A DNA stretch of 64,000 nt. Source: UMGS172 sp964424555 (lineage in GTDB: Bacteria > Bacillota > Clostridia > Oscillospirales > Acutalibacteraceae). The notes under the pieces are model-generated. The model was not told the origin of the DNA. It saw only the letters and a program-made list of their open reading frames with translations, and searched no databases. Position 1 is the first letter of the stretch. Each line of letters starts with the position of its first letter. Below are positions 50,061 to 58,999 of the stretch, one piece after another. The translations under genes were made by a program, and so were the position numbers. The stretch is taken from NCBI GenBank assembly GCA_964424555.1, contig CAYRIX010000006.1:4843-68842 (forward strand), written 5' to 3'.

Positions 50061-51273
50061 GTGTAAAAGCTTGAAAAGATATCTTGCGCTTGCTTTGATA
50101 TTGAGCATAATCATCTCGTTGTGTGGATGTATCAACAACTCACAAAGTGTAAAGGTTAAGAACAATGGAACGGACGCACACGGCAATACCGCCGTATCCT
50201 CGGACTATAGCAGCATAGCTCAGCGTGACATTCATTCCATTACTTGGCAGACCGTGTGCTGTACTCACAAGGATTCCGGCACTGAAATGAACATTTCGTT
50301 TCCGAATGATTGGAGCTTTGAACAACATGACGGGAGCTATAATATTATCCGAAGCGGTAAAGTAATAGGAACTGTATCGAGTAACCCCTCTCCTATTCCT
50401 CAAAAAAAGTACGAAGTAAAAAGCGGCTCAGTAGATAAATTGAAGTACAATCGATCTATTCATCAAAACGGCAACGAATTTACCTATGTTATCTGCTTCA
50501 GCTATACCGCAGATACCACTATTACACGTGTCACGGTTGAGGTTGATTATTCCGAGTTTTGCAATGCGGCTGTAACACGTATGATAAACGATTCTCTGCT
50601 GTTCAGCGTGACCGACAACATCCGAGGAGATTTTACTGTCAGCCCTAAAAACACCTCTACAAGATTTTTGGTGTGTGGAAACAGCTTCATCGGTTCTTCA
50701 CAGCTCATACAATGGTTCAATCAGATGTGCCAAGCCTCGCATAACGGTTATTCAATGCAATCGGGCACAGCCGTTTCATTGTCCACCGACGGAAGCTATT
50801 CTAACGAAGATGTGAAAAACGGAAAGTATGCCGCTGTCTTCCTCTGCGGATTCTATTCAAACGACCAGTTTGACATTCTAAGCAAGATTAAAAAGCTCTG
50901 TAAGGAGTCCAATACTCTGCTTGTTATATTCCCCGCACATAACGAAGTGCCGTCATTGGTCGACAAAGCATTGCAGGAAAACCCCGACCTTGCATATATC
51001 GGTTGGCAGGCCGAGATACAGGATCTTATAGATTTAGGTATTGATTATGACTTGATGTGCATAGATGACACGCACAAGCACACCACCCATTTAGGCGGCT
51101 ATGTCGGTGCTCACATGATATACCGCACCATGTTTAAGGACAACCCTCCTAAAATATCGGGCACCGGTTCTTTGTCCTACGATGATGTGAAGCGGCAGCT
51201 TGGCGATTATGTCACTACAGGAGACCCTTATTCGATACGCAACAACCAGACAGATCTTAAACTGAAATTTTAA
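50044..51273 (+). CDS. SGNH-hydrolase-like lipoprotein
   Basis: A 409-residue protein with a lipoprotein signal (LSIIISLCGC, lipid Cys near residue 28). The first 200 residues look beta-rich and do not resemble anything I know. The C-terminal part has VCGNSFIGSS (block I, Ser nucleophile) and CIDDTHKHTTHLGGYVGA (Asp/His block), resembling SGNH or DUF4886-type esterases. The start is uncertain: the ATG at 50044 overlaps malQ by 17 bases, while a TTG at 50071, after AGGTG, gives a standard short lipoprotein signal. It is the last gene of the 46.9 kb run. Confidence 0.75.
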   Translation: MFTEDRCKSLKRYLALALILSIIISLCGCINNSQSVKVKNNGTDAHGNTAVSSDYSSIAQRDIHSITWQTVCCTHKDSGTEMNISFPNDWSFEQHDGSYNIIRSGKVIGTVSSNPSPIPQKKYEVKSGSVDKLKYNRSIHQNGNEFTYVICFSYTADTTITRVTVEVDYSEFCNAAVTRMINDSLLFSVTDNIRGDFTVSPKNTSTRFLVCGNSFIGSSQLIQWFNQMCQASHNGYSMQSGTAVSLSTDGSYSNEDVKNGKYAAVFLCGFYSNDQFDILSKIKKLCKESNTLLVIFPAHNEVPSLVDKALQENPDLAYIGWQAEIQDLIDLGIDYDLMCIDDTHKHTTHLGGYVGAHMIYRTMFKDNPPKISGTGSLSYDDVKRQLGDYVTTGDPYSIRNNQTDLKLKF

Positions 51274-51282
51274 ACCACCTTT

Positions 51283-51316
51283 AAGCAAGGATGCGATACC
51301 GTATCCTTGCTTTTTT
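51283..51316 (+). terminator. intrinsic terminator of the 46884-51273 run
   Basis: AAGCAAGGAT (51283-51292), 10-base loop, ATCCTTGCTT (51303-51312), then TTTT. Confidence 0.88.
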
Positions 51317-51323
51317 GTACTAA

Positions 51324-51373
51324 AATCCACAAATCGTAGATTTTTGTTCTGCAAACGCCTAAAACGTGGATTT
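51324..51373. promoter_or_regulatory. candidate operator of the XRE-kinase/murQ operon
   Basis: AAATCCAC (51324-51331) and GTGGATTT (51366-51373) form an 8-base inverted repeat, 34 bases apart; the right arm overlaps the -35. Suitable for a dimeric regulator, perhaps the HTH domain encoded just downstream. Confidence 0.4.
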
Positions 51374-51399
51374 ACAAGTAGACTTTTTGGGTGTATAAT
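51371..51399 (+). promoter_or_regulatory. sigma-A promoter for the XRE-kinase/murQ operon
   Basis: TTTACA at 51371-51376, 17-base spacer, TATAAT at 51394-51399. Confidence 0.72.
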
Positions 51400-51433
51400 G
51401 ATTACAGAATACGGTTAAAGGAGGTCGATTTGT

Positions 51434-52567
51434 TTGGATAACAAACAGCTATTCGCTAAAAATTTAAAGGCTGCACGAACAAGGATCGGGTTAAGTCAGG
51501 TAAAGCTGGCCGAGATGCTGTCCTACACGGGCAAAGCTATAAGCAAGTGGGAATCAGGCACAGCACTCCCTCCCACCGAGGTGCTGCCAAAGCTCGCTAA
51601 GCTGCTCGACACCGACCTAAACAGTCTTTTTGATTTTCGGGAAGCTCCGTCTTATTTTTTGGGAATTGACGGTGGCGGCACAAAAACAAAGTTTATGCTG
51701 ACCGACAAAGACGGAAATGTCTTAAACGAGCTGACCTTAGGCGCATGCAATCCGACAAGTGTGGGTATCAACACCTCAGTTGCCGTCTTTTGTGACGGCA
51801 TAAAACAGTTGTGCCAAGATATTCCGCACGGCAAGGTTTCGGTTTTTATCGGCAGTGCAGGCTGTGGTATCGAAGCTAATAAATCGATAATTCTTGAGCA
51901 GCTAAAAAAGCTTAATCTTTCAAAAATTGAGGTAGGAAGTGATGCTGAAAACATTGTATCAGCCGCACTTGGACGAGATGACGGCATCATCGCCATTTTG
52001 GGCACAGGTTCGATAATCTATTCCTCCTTTATGGGTCAGCGTCGCCGTGTCGGCGGCTACGGTCACTTTATCGGTGATACCTTTTCCGGCTCTGAGCTTG
52101 GAAGAGCTTGCTTGGAGGCAGTTTTTTCCGACCTTGATAAAAGCGGTGCTCATACAGCTTTGACCGAAATGGTTACATCCGTTAAAGGCAGTGACATTTC
52201 TAAGATTCTTGCTGATATGTACTCGGTAGGCAAAACCTACATGGCCGAGCTAGCTCACTTTGTGTTTGAGGCGGCAAAATCCGGAGATGCGGTAGCAAAC
52301 AGCATTTTAGACCGTAATATTGAAAAGCTTGCTGCCCAGCTTTCCTCCGCCCTGTCTCAATTACCCAAAGAGCATTCGTATGATATTGTACTTGCAGGCG
52401 GAATAACCAATTTTGCCGAACATTTCGTCAGTAAAATAGAGCAAAGGATAGCCACAGGTAATCTGAATTCGATAAAGATACTTGACCGTGAGCCTGTTGT
52501 CGGAGCGGTTTTACTTGCAGGTGCACCCGAAGTGAAATTAGTCAAAGGAGATAATACTTATGCTTAA
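51434..52567 (+). CDS. XRE HTH fused to BadF/BcrA-type amino-sugar kinase
   Basis: A 377-residue fusion. Residues 4-60 are a Cro/C1-type HTH (ARTRIGLSQVKLAEML, then KAISKWESGTALPP); from residue 74 comes an ASKHA kinase of the BadF/BadG/BcrA family with GIDGGGTKTKF (phosphate 1), IAILGTGSIIY (phosphate 2) and IVLAGGITN (adenosine). The kinase part is the type of eukaryotic GlcNAc kinase and of clostridial MurK, which phosphorylates MurNAc and GlcNAc. The downstream murQ, overlapping by 8 bases, fits a MurK role. The start is TTG at 51434 after GGAGG. The HTH may make the enzyme its own regulator. Confidence 0.85.
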   Translation: MDNKQLFAKNLKAARTRIGLSQVKLAEMLSYTGKAISKWESGTALPPTEVLPKLAKLLDTDLNSLFDFREAPSYFLGIDGGGTKTKFMLTDKDGNVLNELTLGACNPTSVGINTSVAVFCDGIKQLCQDIPHGKVSVFIGSAGCGIEANKSIILEQLKKLNLSKIEVGSDAENIVSAALGRDDGIIAILGTGSIIYSSFMGQRRRVGGYGHFIGDTFSGSELGRACLEAVFSDLDKSGAHTALTEMVTSVKGSDISKILADMYSVGKTYMAELAHFVFEAAKSGDAVANSILDRNIEKLAAQLSSALSQLPKEHSYDIVLAGGITNFAEHFVSKIEQRIATGNLNSIKILDREPVVGAVLLAGAPEVKLVKGDNTYA

Positions 52568-53369
52568 CACCGAAAAAAGGAATCCTAATTCAACACATAT
52601 TGATAAAATGACCTCTTTAGAGATGGCCAAGGTCATTCAGGCCGAGAATGTCAACGCCGCATTGGCGGTTGAAAAGGTCTTGCCCGAAATCGCTGAGGTC
52701 ATCGACCGTGTTTCCGAACGCATAAACAAGGGTGGCCGACTCTTCTATGTAGGTTGCGGTACATCAGGTAGATTGGGTATTCTGGATGCCTCCGAATGTC
52801 CCCCAACCTACGGTGTTTCGCCCGATATGGTCGTTGGACTTATTTCGGGTGGTGATAAGGCCATCCGCAATGCCGTTGAAGGTGCTGAAGATAATTTTGA
52901 GGCAGGTTACGGCGACATTTCCAAATACAACCTCACCGAGCTTGACTCGGTGGTCGGAATATCGGTTGCAGGCGGCGCACAGTATGTTATCGGTGCTTTG
53001 ACCGCAGGCAAAGACAACAGTGCTTTGACCGTAGGCCTCACCTGCAACGAGGGTTGCAAAATAAACGAAATGGCCGACCTGCACATCACCACCGACACGG
53101 GTGCCGAGGTCGTGACAGGCTCTACCCGAATGAAGGCAGGAACCGCACACAAAATGGTACTTAATATGCTTTCAACCGCCGTTATGATAAAATACGGCAG
53201 GGTTTATGAAAACTATATGATCTACATAAAGCCTGTCAATGTCAAGCTCCGTGACCGAATGATAAGAATTGTGCGTGATATTGCCGAGGTTTCTTACGAG
53301 GAAGCAGAAAAACGCCTTGAAGCAAATAATTGGGAAATAAAAGACGCTGTTGAAAAGGGGTTGAAGTGA
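52560..53369 (+). CDS. murQ: N-acetylmuramic acid 6-phosphate etherase
   Basis: A 269-residue SIS-domain enzyme cleaving the D-lactyl ether of MurNAc-6-P to give GlcNAc-6-P. Both catalytic Glu regions are present, LDASECPPTYGV and AVEGAEDN, as is the family signature GAEVVTGSTRMKAGTA. The sugar-binding loop that usually reads ASGRTPYV is AGGAQYV here. It is about 25-30 residues shorter at the C-terminus than the usual enzyme. It overlaps the kinase gene by 8 bases and the next gene by up to 4 bases, so the three are translated together. Confidence 0.92.
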   Translation: MLNTEKRNPNSTHIDKMTSLEMAKVIQAENVNAALAVEKVLPEIAEVIDRVSERINKGGRLFYVGCGTSGRLGILDASECPPTYGVSPDMVVGLISGGDKAIRNAVEGAEDNFEAGYGDISKYNLTELDSVVGISVAGGAQYVIGALTAGKDNSALTVGLTCNEGCKINEMADLHITTDTGAEVVTGSTRMKAGTAHKMVLNMLSTAVMIKYGRVYENYMIYIKPVNVKLRDRMIRIVRDIAEVSYEEAEKRLEANNWEIKDAVEKGLK

Positions 53370-55150
53370 TGGTTGAAAGCAAGATAGAGCTTGTCAACGG
53401 ACGACCGATACTGTTTGTTGACGGCGAAAAAACACCTGCCGCAGCATATATAACCTATTTTGACGAGCGTTCGCATTGTGCCGATTTTGCCAATGTCGGC
53501 TATGAATTGTACTCACTTTGTGCCTCGTTTACCAGCTTGCCGCTCAACGCCAATACAGGTTTCTCCCCTCTTTTTGGAATTTTCGATGTTAAGGGCAAAC
53601 CTGATTTCAGTGAGTTTGACAAGAATGTAAAACAGATAGTTGCCGCTTGTCCCAATGCTAAAATCTTCCCCCGTGTCCGCATTTCGATGCCGCAATGGTG
53701 GGTTGACGAGCACCCTCAGGAATGTTGCCGAAGTGGTGACGGAAGGCTCAGAGAAGCCATATTCTCGGATGAATTTAAAGTCACGGGTGCCGAAATGCTC
53801 CGAGAATACATCGCTCATGTAAAGGCTTCCGATTACGCCGACAACATTGTGGGTTATCAGGTTGCAGGCGGGTTTACCGAGGAGTGGTTCCATTTTGACT
53901 CCAAGGGCAGTGTTTCACCCAATTCCAAGAAGTATTTTAATCAGTATTTAAAGGCACATTACCCCGAGAAGTATACTAAAGAAATCGAAATACCCGAAGA
54001 AAACACCTACACAGGTAAGGGATTTATTGAAGATGAGAAAGCACTGCATTATCTTGAGTTTCTGAACGTCAGCCTGGCTGAAACGATAGCGCATTTTGCC
54101 CACATTGCCAAGGAATGCGTGGAGTATAAGCAAATCGTCGGTGCGTTTTTCGGCTATGTTGTAGACATTGGCGGTCCTGTCAGAGGCTCAAGCGGTCTGT
54201 GGGAGATGCTCAAATGCCCCGATGTTGACTTTTTCTGCTCGCCCAACAGCTATGCCTTTATGCGTGCGTTGGGTAAGGATTGGCACGAGTCGATTCCCGG
54301 CGAAAGCCTGAAATTACACGGCAAGCTTTATTTTGCCGAGAATGACATCCGCACCCACCTTTCCGATTATCCCGGCAACTGCCGTCCCGGTGTTGACCCC
54401 GAGAAAAAGTATGAAGGCCCCATCTGGAAGGGCCCCGAAACTCTCCAAGGCTCGGTTGCGGCTGTCAGAAAATCATTTGCCCGTCAACTGACCCATTCCA
54501 ACGCATTCTGGTGGTTTGATATGTGGGGTGGCTGGTATGATTGCCCTGAACTTATGAGTGAAATGAAGCAGTTTCGTGAGATTATGGGTAGCTACACCAC
54601 CGCTGATCTGCCGAAAGAGAACTCCGATGTAGTGCTTATCATCGATGAGACCTACCACCGTCGAATCGGCACGACTGACCCGATGTACTATGTTGCAGGC
54701 AAATACCGCACTGCGCTCGGCAACACGGGAATCCCTTATGACATTATGATGGTTGAGGATACCGAGCATTGCAAGGATTACAAGGCAGTAATTCTGCCCT
54801 ACCCCGAGGAATATTTTTCCGATACCGCAAAAGACCTCAAGGCTTTTTGTGACAAGCACAATATACCAGTGCTGACCGCCACATTAAACGATATGACCGA
54901 CCTTGACACCGTTTGTTTACGCAACCGTCTAATTGATAACGGTATTCATTGTTACTGCAACACGGGCGATATTATCTACTGCGGCAACGGTTTGCTTGCT
55001 ATCCATTCCGCAACGGCAGGTAAAAAGACCATAACCCTGCCCAACATTTGCGAAATAACATCACTTAACACCCCCACCCCAACCTTTGTTTCCGACAAAA
55101 TAGAGGTGGAAATGAAAGAATTTGAGACATTACTATTCATTATAAAATAG
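53369..55150 (+). CDS. glycoside-hydrolase-like TIM-barrel protein
   Basis: A 593-residue cytosolic protein with clan GH-A features, nearest in organisation to GH42-type beta-galactosidases: an N-terminal barrel (KIFPRVRISMPQWWVDEHP, GYQVAGGFTEEWFHF with a candidate acid/base Glu, LYFAENDIRTHL with a candidate nucleophile Glu, NAFWWFDMWGGWYD) and a flavodoxin-like middle domain (about 415-520). It starts in the TGA of murQ (ATG at 53369; a GTG at 53366 is also possible). Its place behind murK-murQ suggests a wall-derived or amino-sugar glycoside substrate; this is inference. Confidence 0.75.
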   Translation: MVESKIELVNGRPILFVDGEKTPAAAYITYFDERSHCADFANVGYELYSLCASFTSLPLNANTGFSPLFGIFDVKGKPDFSEFDKNVKQIVAACPNAKIFPRVRISMPQWWVDEHPQECCRSGDGRLREAIFSDEFKVTGAEMLREYIAHVKASDYADNIVGYQVAGGFTEEWFHFDSKGSVSPNSKKYFNQYLKAHYPEKYTKEIEIPEENTYTGKGFIEDEKALHYLEFLNVSLAETIAHFAHIAKECVEYKQIVGAFFGYVVDIGGPVRGSSGLWEMLKCPDVDFFCSPNSYAFMRALGKDWHESIPGESLKLHGKLYFAENDIRTHLSDYPGNCRPGVDPEKKYEGPIWKGPETLQGSVAAVRKSFARQLTHSNAFWWFDMWGGWYDCPELMSEMKQFREIMGSYTTADLPKENSDVVLIIDETYHRRIGTTDPMYYVAGKYRTALGNTGIPYDIMMVEDTEHCKDYKAVILPYPEEYFSDTAKDLKAFCDKHNIPVLTATLNDMTDLDTVCLRNRLIDNGIHCYCNTGDIIYCGNGLLAIHSATAGKKTITLPNICEITSLNTPTPTFVSDKIEVEMKEFETLLFIIK

Positions 55151-55152
55151 TA

Positions 55153-55194
55153 AAAACCGACGTTCACAAAAATGATTAAGTGAACGTCGGTTTT
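55153..55194. terminator. bidirectional terminator
   Basis: AAAACCGACGTTCAC (55153-55167), 12-base loop, GTGAACGTCGGTTTT (55180-55194). It serves the murK-murQ operon and the convergent gene ending at 55205. Confidence 0.92.
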
Positions 55195-55204
55195 AATTTA
55201 AGAA

Positions 55205-56611
55205 TTATTTCTCACAAGAGTCATCATACTTGAGGTTCGGGAAGTATTTGCAGAACTCCTTGAACTCTCTACGATAGTCGCCCTCGATCTCAACAAAGTG
55301 GTGGATGTACGGACCATCGAGCAAGCGGTCTTCGATCTTGTCGAGGTTCTCGAACTCACCCCAGAGGTAGGTACCGTGGGTCTCGGGACCTTCTACAGTG
55401 TGGCAAAGCAAAGGCAGAACCATATAGTTGCCGCTTTCCTGGTCAATTCTGGCTACGGTATAGGTGCCGTCCTTCGCACGGAACCACTCACGCTGATTGA
55501 CTAACAATGCAGGGCTATCGGGAGCCTTGACGGACAACGGGAAGGGACCGCAATGCCAGAGAAGCTCAGCGTTTTTGTTCTCAGGATGGCGAACGGTGAA
55601 CTCACCAAGGAAGGGTCTCTTCTTGCCAAGAGTTGCAGAAGTAAGCAAAGATGCGGTAATTGCACAGTGCATATCGCTCTCACATGCTACATAGTAACCC
55701 ATATCATTCAGCACACCGAATACTGCGCAGGGGCAGAAGCCGTCGAACATCTGAATAAAGCCGGTCCAGCACTCACTCGACATAATGTCAACATTATATT
55801 CCTTAAAGAGCTTCTTATATGTAACGACCATGGTAGCCATTCTGTCAAGGTAATCGGGAGTGAGATCGTCCATCTCGTAATTATCCTTGAAATACTGCAG
55901 AACCTCTGCGATCTCATCCTGCTGAGTCTCCTTGACCTCGTTATATGCCTGCTGAACAAATGCAAAGTTGATGGGGATTATACGGATACCGAATTTTTCC
56001 ATCAGCTCACCCTCGTTCCAGATAACCGAGAAGAACGGCTTGGGTCTGGCACCAAGCTGACCGATACGCATTCCACGGAAGTTCTTGACCATGCAAGCAA
56101 CTCTTACAAAGCTGTCAAAGCCTTCAGCGAAGGTATCGGAATCGACACGGCAGCAGTTGATGTGGCTGAAAGGAACATGGTATCTCTGCATCTGACGGGA
56201 AAGTCCGAACGAACCGCACTGCGAATCGGTAGGACGCATGCCGTGCTCATAATACTCATCATCCAAGGGAGCCCAGATGCAAACAGGCTTATCCATAGCC
56301 ATAGCAAGGTCGGCGGCGGCTTCCTCGTTGCCAAAGTTGGCATTGATGATAAGTACTGCATCAACGCCTGCTTCCTTGAAACGAGCTACGGTAGCATCGA
56401 CCGACTCCTCATTATAAATAAGGTCATTACAGCCGAGGCCAACGGTATCAACAAACTCGACATTCTCGTTTGTGAAGTTTTCCTCGATGTACTTTACGAA
56501 TCTGTGACCTCTTTCCTCAGCGGAGACCCAAGTGAGGAAGGTTTTTGCCGGACGGTTGGTGGTGTCACGGCGGAGAGGTACGAGACCGATCTTAACTTTG
56601 TAATCGAACAT
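55205..56611 (-). CDS. L-fucose/L-arabinose isomerase-like protein
   Basis: A 468-residue protein of the fucose isomerase-like superfamily, which includes L-fucose and L-arabinose isomerases and the sulfoquinovose and Fuc-like isomerases. It begins MFDYKVKIGLVPLRRDT; the N-terminal Rossmann-like part has VDAVLIINANFGNEEAA and CIWAPLDDEY; the C-terminal barrel has SSECWTGF and ACESDMHCAITA, where Glu and Asp are candidate manganese ligands, with HCGPFPLSV. Monocistronic. The sugar acted on is unknown. ATG at 56611 after ATGAGGTGAATATTT. Confidence 0.82.
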   Translation of the reverse strand: MFDYKVKIGLVPLRRDTTNRPAKTFLTWVSAEERGHRFVKYIEENFTNENVEFVDTVGLGCNDLIYNEESVDATVARFKEAGVDAVLIINANFGNEEAAADLAMAMDKPVCIWAPLDDEYYEHGMRPTDSQCGSFGLSRQMQRYHVPFSHINCCRVDSDTFAEGFDSFVRVACMVKNFRGMRIGQLGARPKPFFSVIWNEGELMEKFGIRIIPINFAFVQQAYNEVKETQQDEIAEVLQYFKDNYEMDDLTPDYLDRMATMVVTYKKLFKEYNVDIMSSECWTGFIQMFDGFCPCAVFGVLNDMGYYVACESDMHCAITASLLTSATLGKKRPFLGEFTVRHPENKNAELLWHCGPFPLSVKAPDSPALLVNQREWFRAKDGTYTVARIDQESGNYMVLPLLCHTVEGPETHGTYLWGEFENLDKIEDRLLDGPYIHHFVEIEGDYRREFKEFCKYFPNLKYDDSCEK

Positions 56612-56721
56612 AAATATTCACCTCATATTTATTTAGGTGTTCCCACCCATAATCTTACATTTACATTATCCAACTTTTTAAGTCAAAAATCAATAGTATA
56701 TTTCACGAAAAATGGATTAAT

Positions 56722-57861
56722 TTACACTTGTTCCTCGCCACCGAAGTCGCCAAGCTCATTTTGAGAGGCAGCTTTAAGGTAAGCGTTGATAAAACCGTCA
56801 AGGTCTCCATCCATAACCGAGCCTACATTACCCGATTCAAAGCCTGTTCTGTGATCCTTGACAAGTGTATACGGCATAAAGACGTATGAACGTATCTGCG
56901 ATCCCCATGTGATCTCTTTCTGAACACCCTTTATGTCCTCAATTTTGTCAAGATGCTCTCTTTCTTTTATTTCTACCAGCTTGGAACGAAGCATGGTCAT
57001 GGCCGTTTCTCGGTTCTGAATCTGGCTTCGTTCGGTCTGACAGGCAACAACAACACCTGTGGGAATATGGGTGATACGAACAGCCGATTCGGTCTTATTG
57101 ATGTGCTGACCGCCCGCACCGCTGGAACGGTAGGTATCGACCTTCAGATCTTCTTCTCTGATATCGATATTAACGTCCTTTGTAATTTCAGGCATAACCT
57201 CAAGCGAAGCAAACGACGTATGCCTTCTGCCCGAGGAGTCAAACGGAGAACAGCGCACAAGACGGTGAACACCGTTTTCACCCTTTAAATATCCGTAGGC
57301 ATTCTCACCATTGACGGTAAGCACGGCGCTTTTGAGCCCTGCCTCTTCGCCATCCAAAAAGTCGACCATATTAACCTTGAAGCCATGACGTTCACCCCAA
57401 TGGGTGTACATTCTTACCAGCATCTGCGCCCAATCCTGAGCCTCGGTACCGCCCGAGCCTGCGTGGAAGGTCAGAATAGCGTTATTGCTGTCATATTCGC
57501 CGATAAGCAAGGTGGCCAAACGCTGTTCCTCAAGACTTTTCAAAGCCTCATCAACCGACGCAACTATCTCATCGAGCATCGACAAGTCGCCCTCTTCGTC
57601 GGCCATTTCGATAAGCACCAAGGTATCCTCATAAAGCGAGACCAAGCCCTCGTATTTTTCAACCTTATCCTTTAAGCGGCTGGTCTTTTGCTGTATCTCC
57701 TGAGCTTTTTGAAGATCATCCCAAAATCCAGGCGCTGCCGCTTGGATCTCACAGGACTCGATCTCTCTTTTTAAATACTCAAGACCTAAAGCATCACCGA
57801 GTTCTTTAATATCACCCTCAACGGCGGTCAATCTCAATCTCTGTTCTTCAAACTGAAGCAT
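56722..57861 (-). CDS. prfB: peptide chain release factor 2, no programmed frameshift
   Basis: A 379-residue class I release factor reading UGA and UAA. The anticodon-like tripeptide is SPF in RCSPFDSSGR, and the peptidyl-tRNA hydrolysis motif is GGQ in GAGGQHINKTES. The whole protein, from MLQFEEQRLRLTAVEG through the region DALGLEYLKREI where the +1 frameshift usually occurs, is in one frame with no internal UGA, so autoregulation by frameshifting is absent. The ATG at 57861 follows AAGGAGATATTT. prmA lies 30 bases upstream on the same strand. Confidence 0.95.
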   Translation of the reverse strand: MLQFEEQRLRLTAVEGDIKELGDALGLEYLKREIESCEIQAAAPGFWDDLQKAQEIQQKTSRLKDKVEKYEGLVSLYEDTLVLIEMADEEGDLSMLDEIVASVDEALKSLEEQRLATLLIGEYDSNNAILTFHAGSGGTEAQDWAQMLVRMYTHWGERHGFKVNMVDFLDGEEAGLKSAVLTVNGENAYGYLKGENGVHRLVRCSPFDSSGRRHTSFASLEVMPEITKDVNIDIREEDLKVDTYRSSGAGGQHINKTESAVRITHIPTGVVVACQTERSQIQNRETAMTMLRSKLVEIKEREHLDKIEDIKGVQKEITWGSQIRSYVFMPYTLVKDHRTGFESGNVGSVMDGDLDGFINAYLKAASQNELGDFGGEEQV

Positions 57862-57891
57862 AAATATCTCCTTAATACAAATTTAAAGCAG

Positions 57892-58812
57892 TTATATCTT
57901 TTTAACGGCAAATGCACGCCAGTTTTCCATGGTTTCCTCATCAATTATCTCATAACCGAACTTCTTAAAAGCAGCCTTTACATCATCCTCACGGATATCT
58001 ATGATACCCGAGCAGATAAACACGCTACCCTTTTTCAGATAGTTCTCAACATTTTCAAGCAATGAAATAATAACATCAGCCACTATATTGGCACAGACTA
58101 CATCGTATTTTTCGGTAATCTTTTCGCAAAGATCGCCCTTTATGAAGGACACTCTATCTGAAATACCGTTCATTTCGGCATTTTCGGCGGCAACCTTGAC
58201 GGCAACAGGGTCGATATCAACACCGTCGGCGTGCTTGGAGCCAAGCAGAACACCTGCAATGCTCAAAATACCGCTGCCCGAGCCGATGTCAAGCAGAGTG
58301 CAATCGGGGTAGACAAATTTTTCAAGAAGTCCTAAGCACATTCTTGTTGTAGCATGCGTTCCTGTGCCAAACGCCGCACCCGGATCAATACTTAAAACCA
58401 CACGGTTTTCCTTGTTATCATACTCCTCCCAGCTCGGTCTGATAACAAGCTTTTCGCCTATTTCGGTGGTTTTGAAAAACTTTTTCCAATTGTCGGCCCA
58501 TTCGGCCTCACTGATGCTGCCTGTGTCGATATCGCAATCAATACCTACAGCCGCATAGCGTTCCTTTAAGTAGGCAACGGCTTCAAACGGATTTTCCTCA
58601 TTGCTGATATAAATGTGTATTATAGACACCGTGCGGTCCCTTTTGAGCAGTTCCTCGTCTATCATATCAATATGAGCAATATCCAGAGCATCCTGCTCTA
58701 AGTTAGAATAATCCTCAACATAAATACCGTAAGGCACCGCCATATTGGCAATAGCCTCGGCAGTTTCGGTGTCATTTACGGGGACTTTAATTTTAATTTC
58801 TGTCCAGTCCAT
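57892..58812 (-). CDS. prmA: ribosomal protein L11 methyltransferase
   Basis: A 306-residue SAM-dependent methyltransferase. N-terminal substrate domain to about residue 110; catalytic domain with IDPGAAFGTGTHATTRMCL, LLDIGSGSGILSIAG (SAM loop), DIDPVAVKVAAENAEMNG and VVCANIVADVI. The ATG at 58812 follows GGGAGAAAAAAT; an in-frame GTG or ATG six codons upstream overlaps that ribosome site. It is cotranscribed with prfB. Confidence 0.94.
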   Translation of the reverse strand: MDWTEIKIKVPVNDTETAEAIANMAVPYGIYVEDYSNLEQDALDIAHIDMIDEELLKRDRTVSIIHIYISNEENPFEAVAYLKERYAAVGIDCDIDTGSISEAEWADNWKKFFKTTEIGEKLVIRPSWEEYDNKENRVVLSIDPGAAFGTGTHATTRMCLGLLEKFVYPDCTLLDIGSGSGILSIAGVLLGSKHADGVDIDPVAVKVAAENAEMNGISDRVSFIKGDLCEKITEKYDVVCANIVADVIISLLENVENYLKKGSVFICSGIIDIREDDVKAAFKKFGYEIIDEETMENWRAFAVKKI

Positions 58813-58905
58813 ATTTTTTCTCCCAACCAACAGTCTTTTAACTCACAATATTGTATCACATTTTTCCTTAGAAATAAACACCTATTTTTCAAATTTGGAA
58901 AATAA

Positions 58906-58934
58906 TTGATTTTTTATACTGTATGTAGTATAAT
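58906..58934 (+). promoter_or_regulatory. sigma-A promoter for the P-type ATPase
   Basis: TTGATT at 58906-58911, 17-base spacer, TATAAT at 58929-58934. Confidence 0.65.
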
Positions 58935-58999
58935 GCTAATGTATTATATTAGTACACTGATTAAATATGTTGAACGTTCCGAAAGGAGTTTTCAGTTTT

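Noticed and set aside
55553..56764. 403-codon open frame on the plus strand
   Set aside because: It is the antisense of the fucose-isomerase-like gene, which has family motifs, a ribosome site and normal codon use; the antisense frame has none.
56722..57861. Programmed frameshift in prfB
   Set aside because: The frame is continuous from a well-placed ATG through the region where the slippery UGA normally lies.
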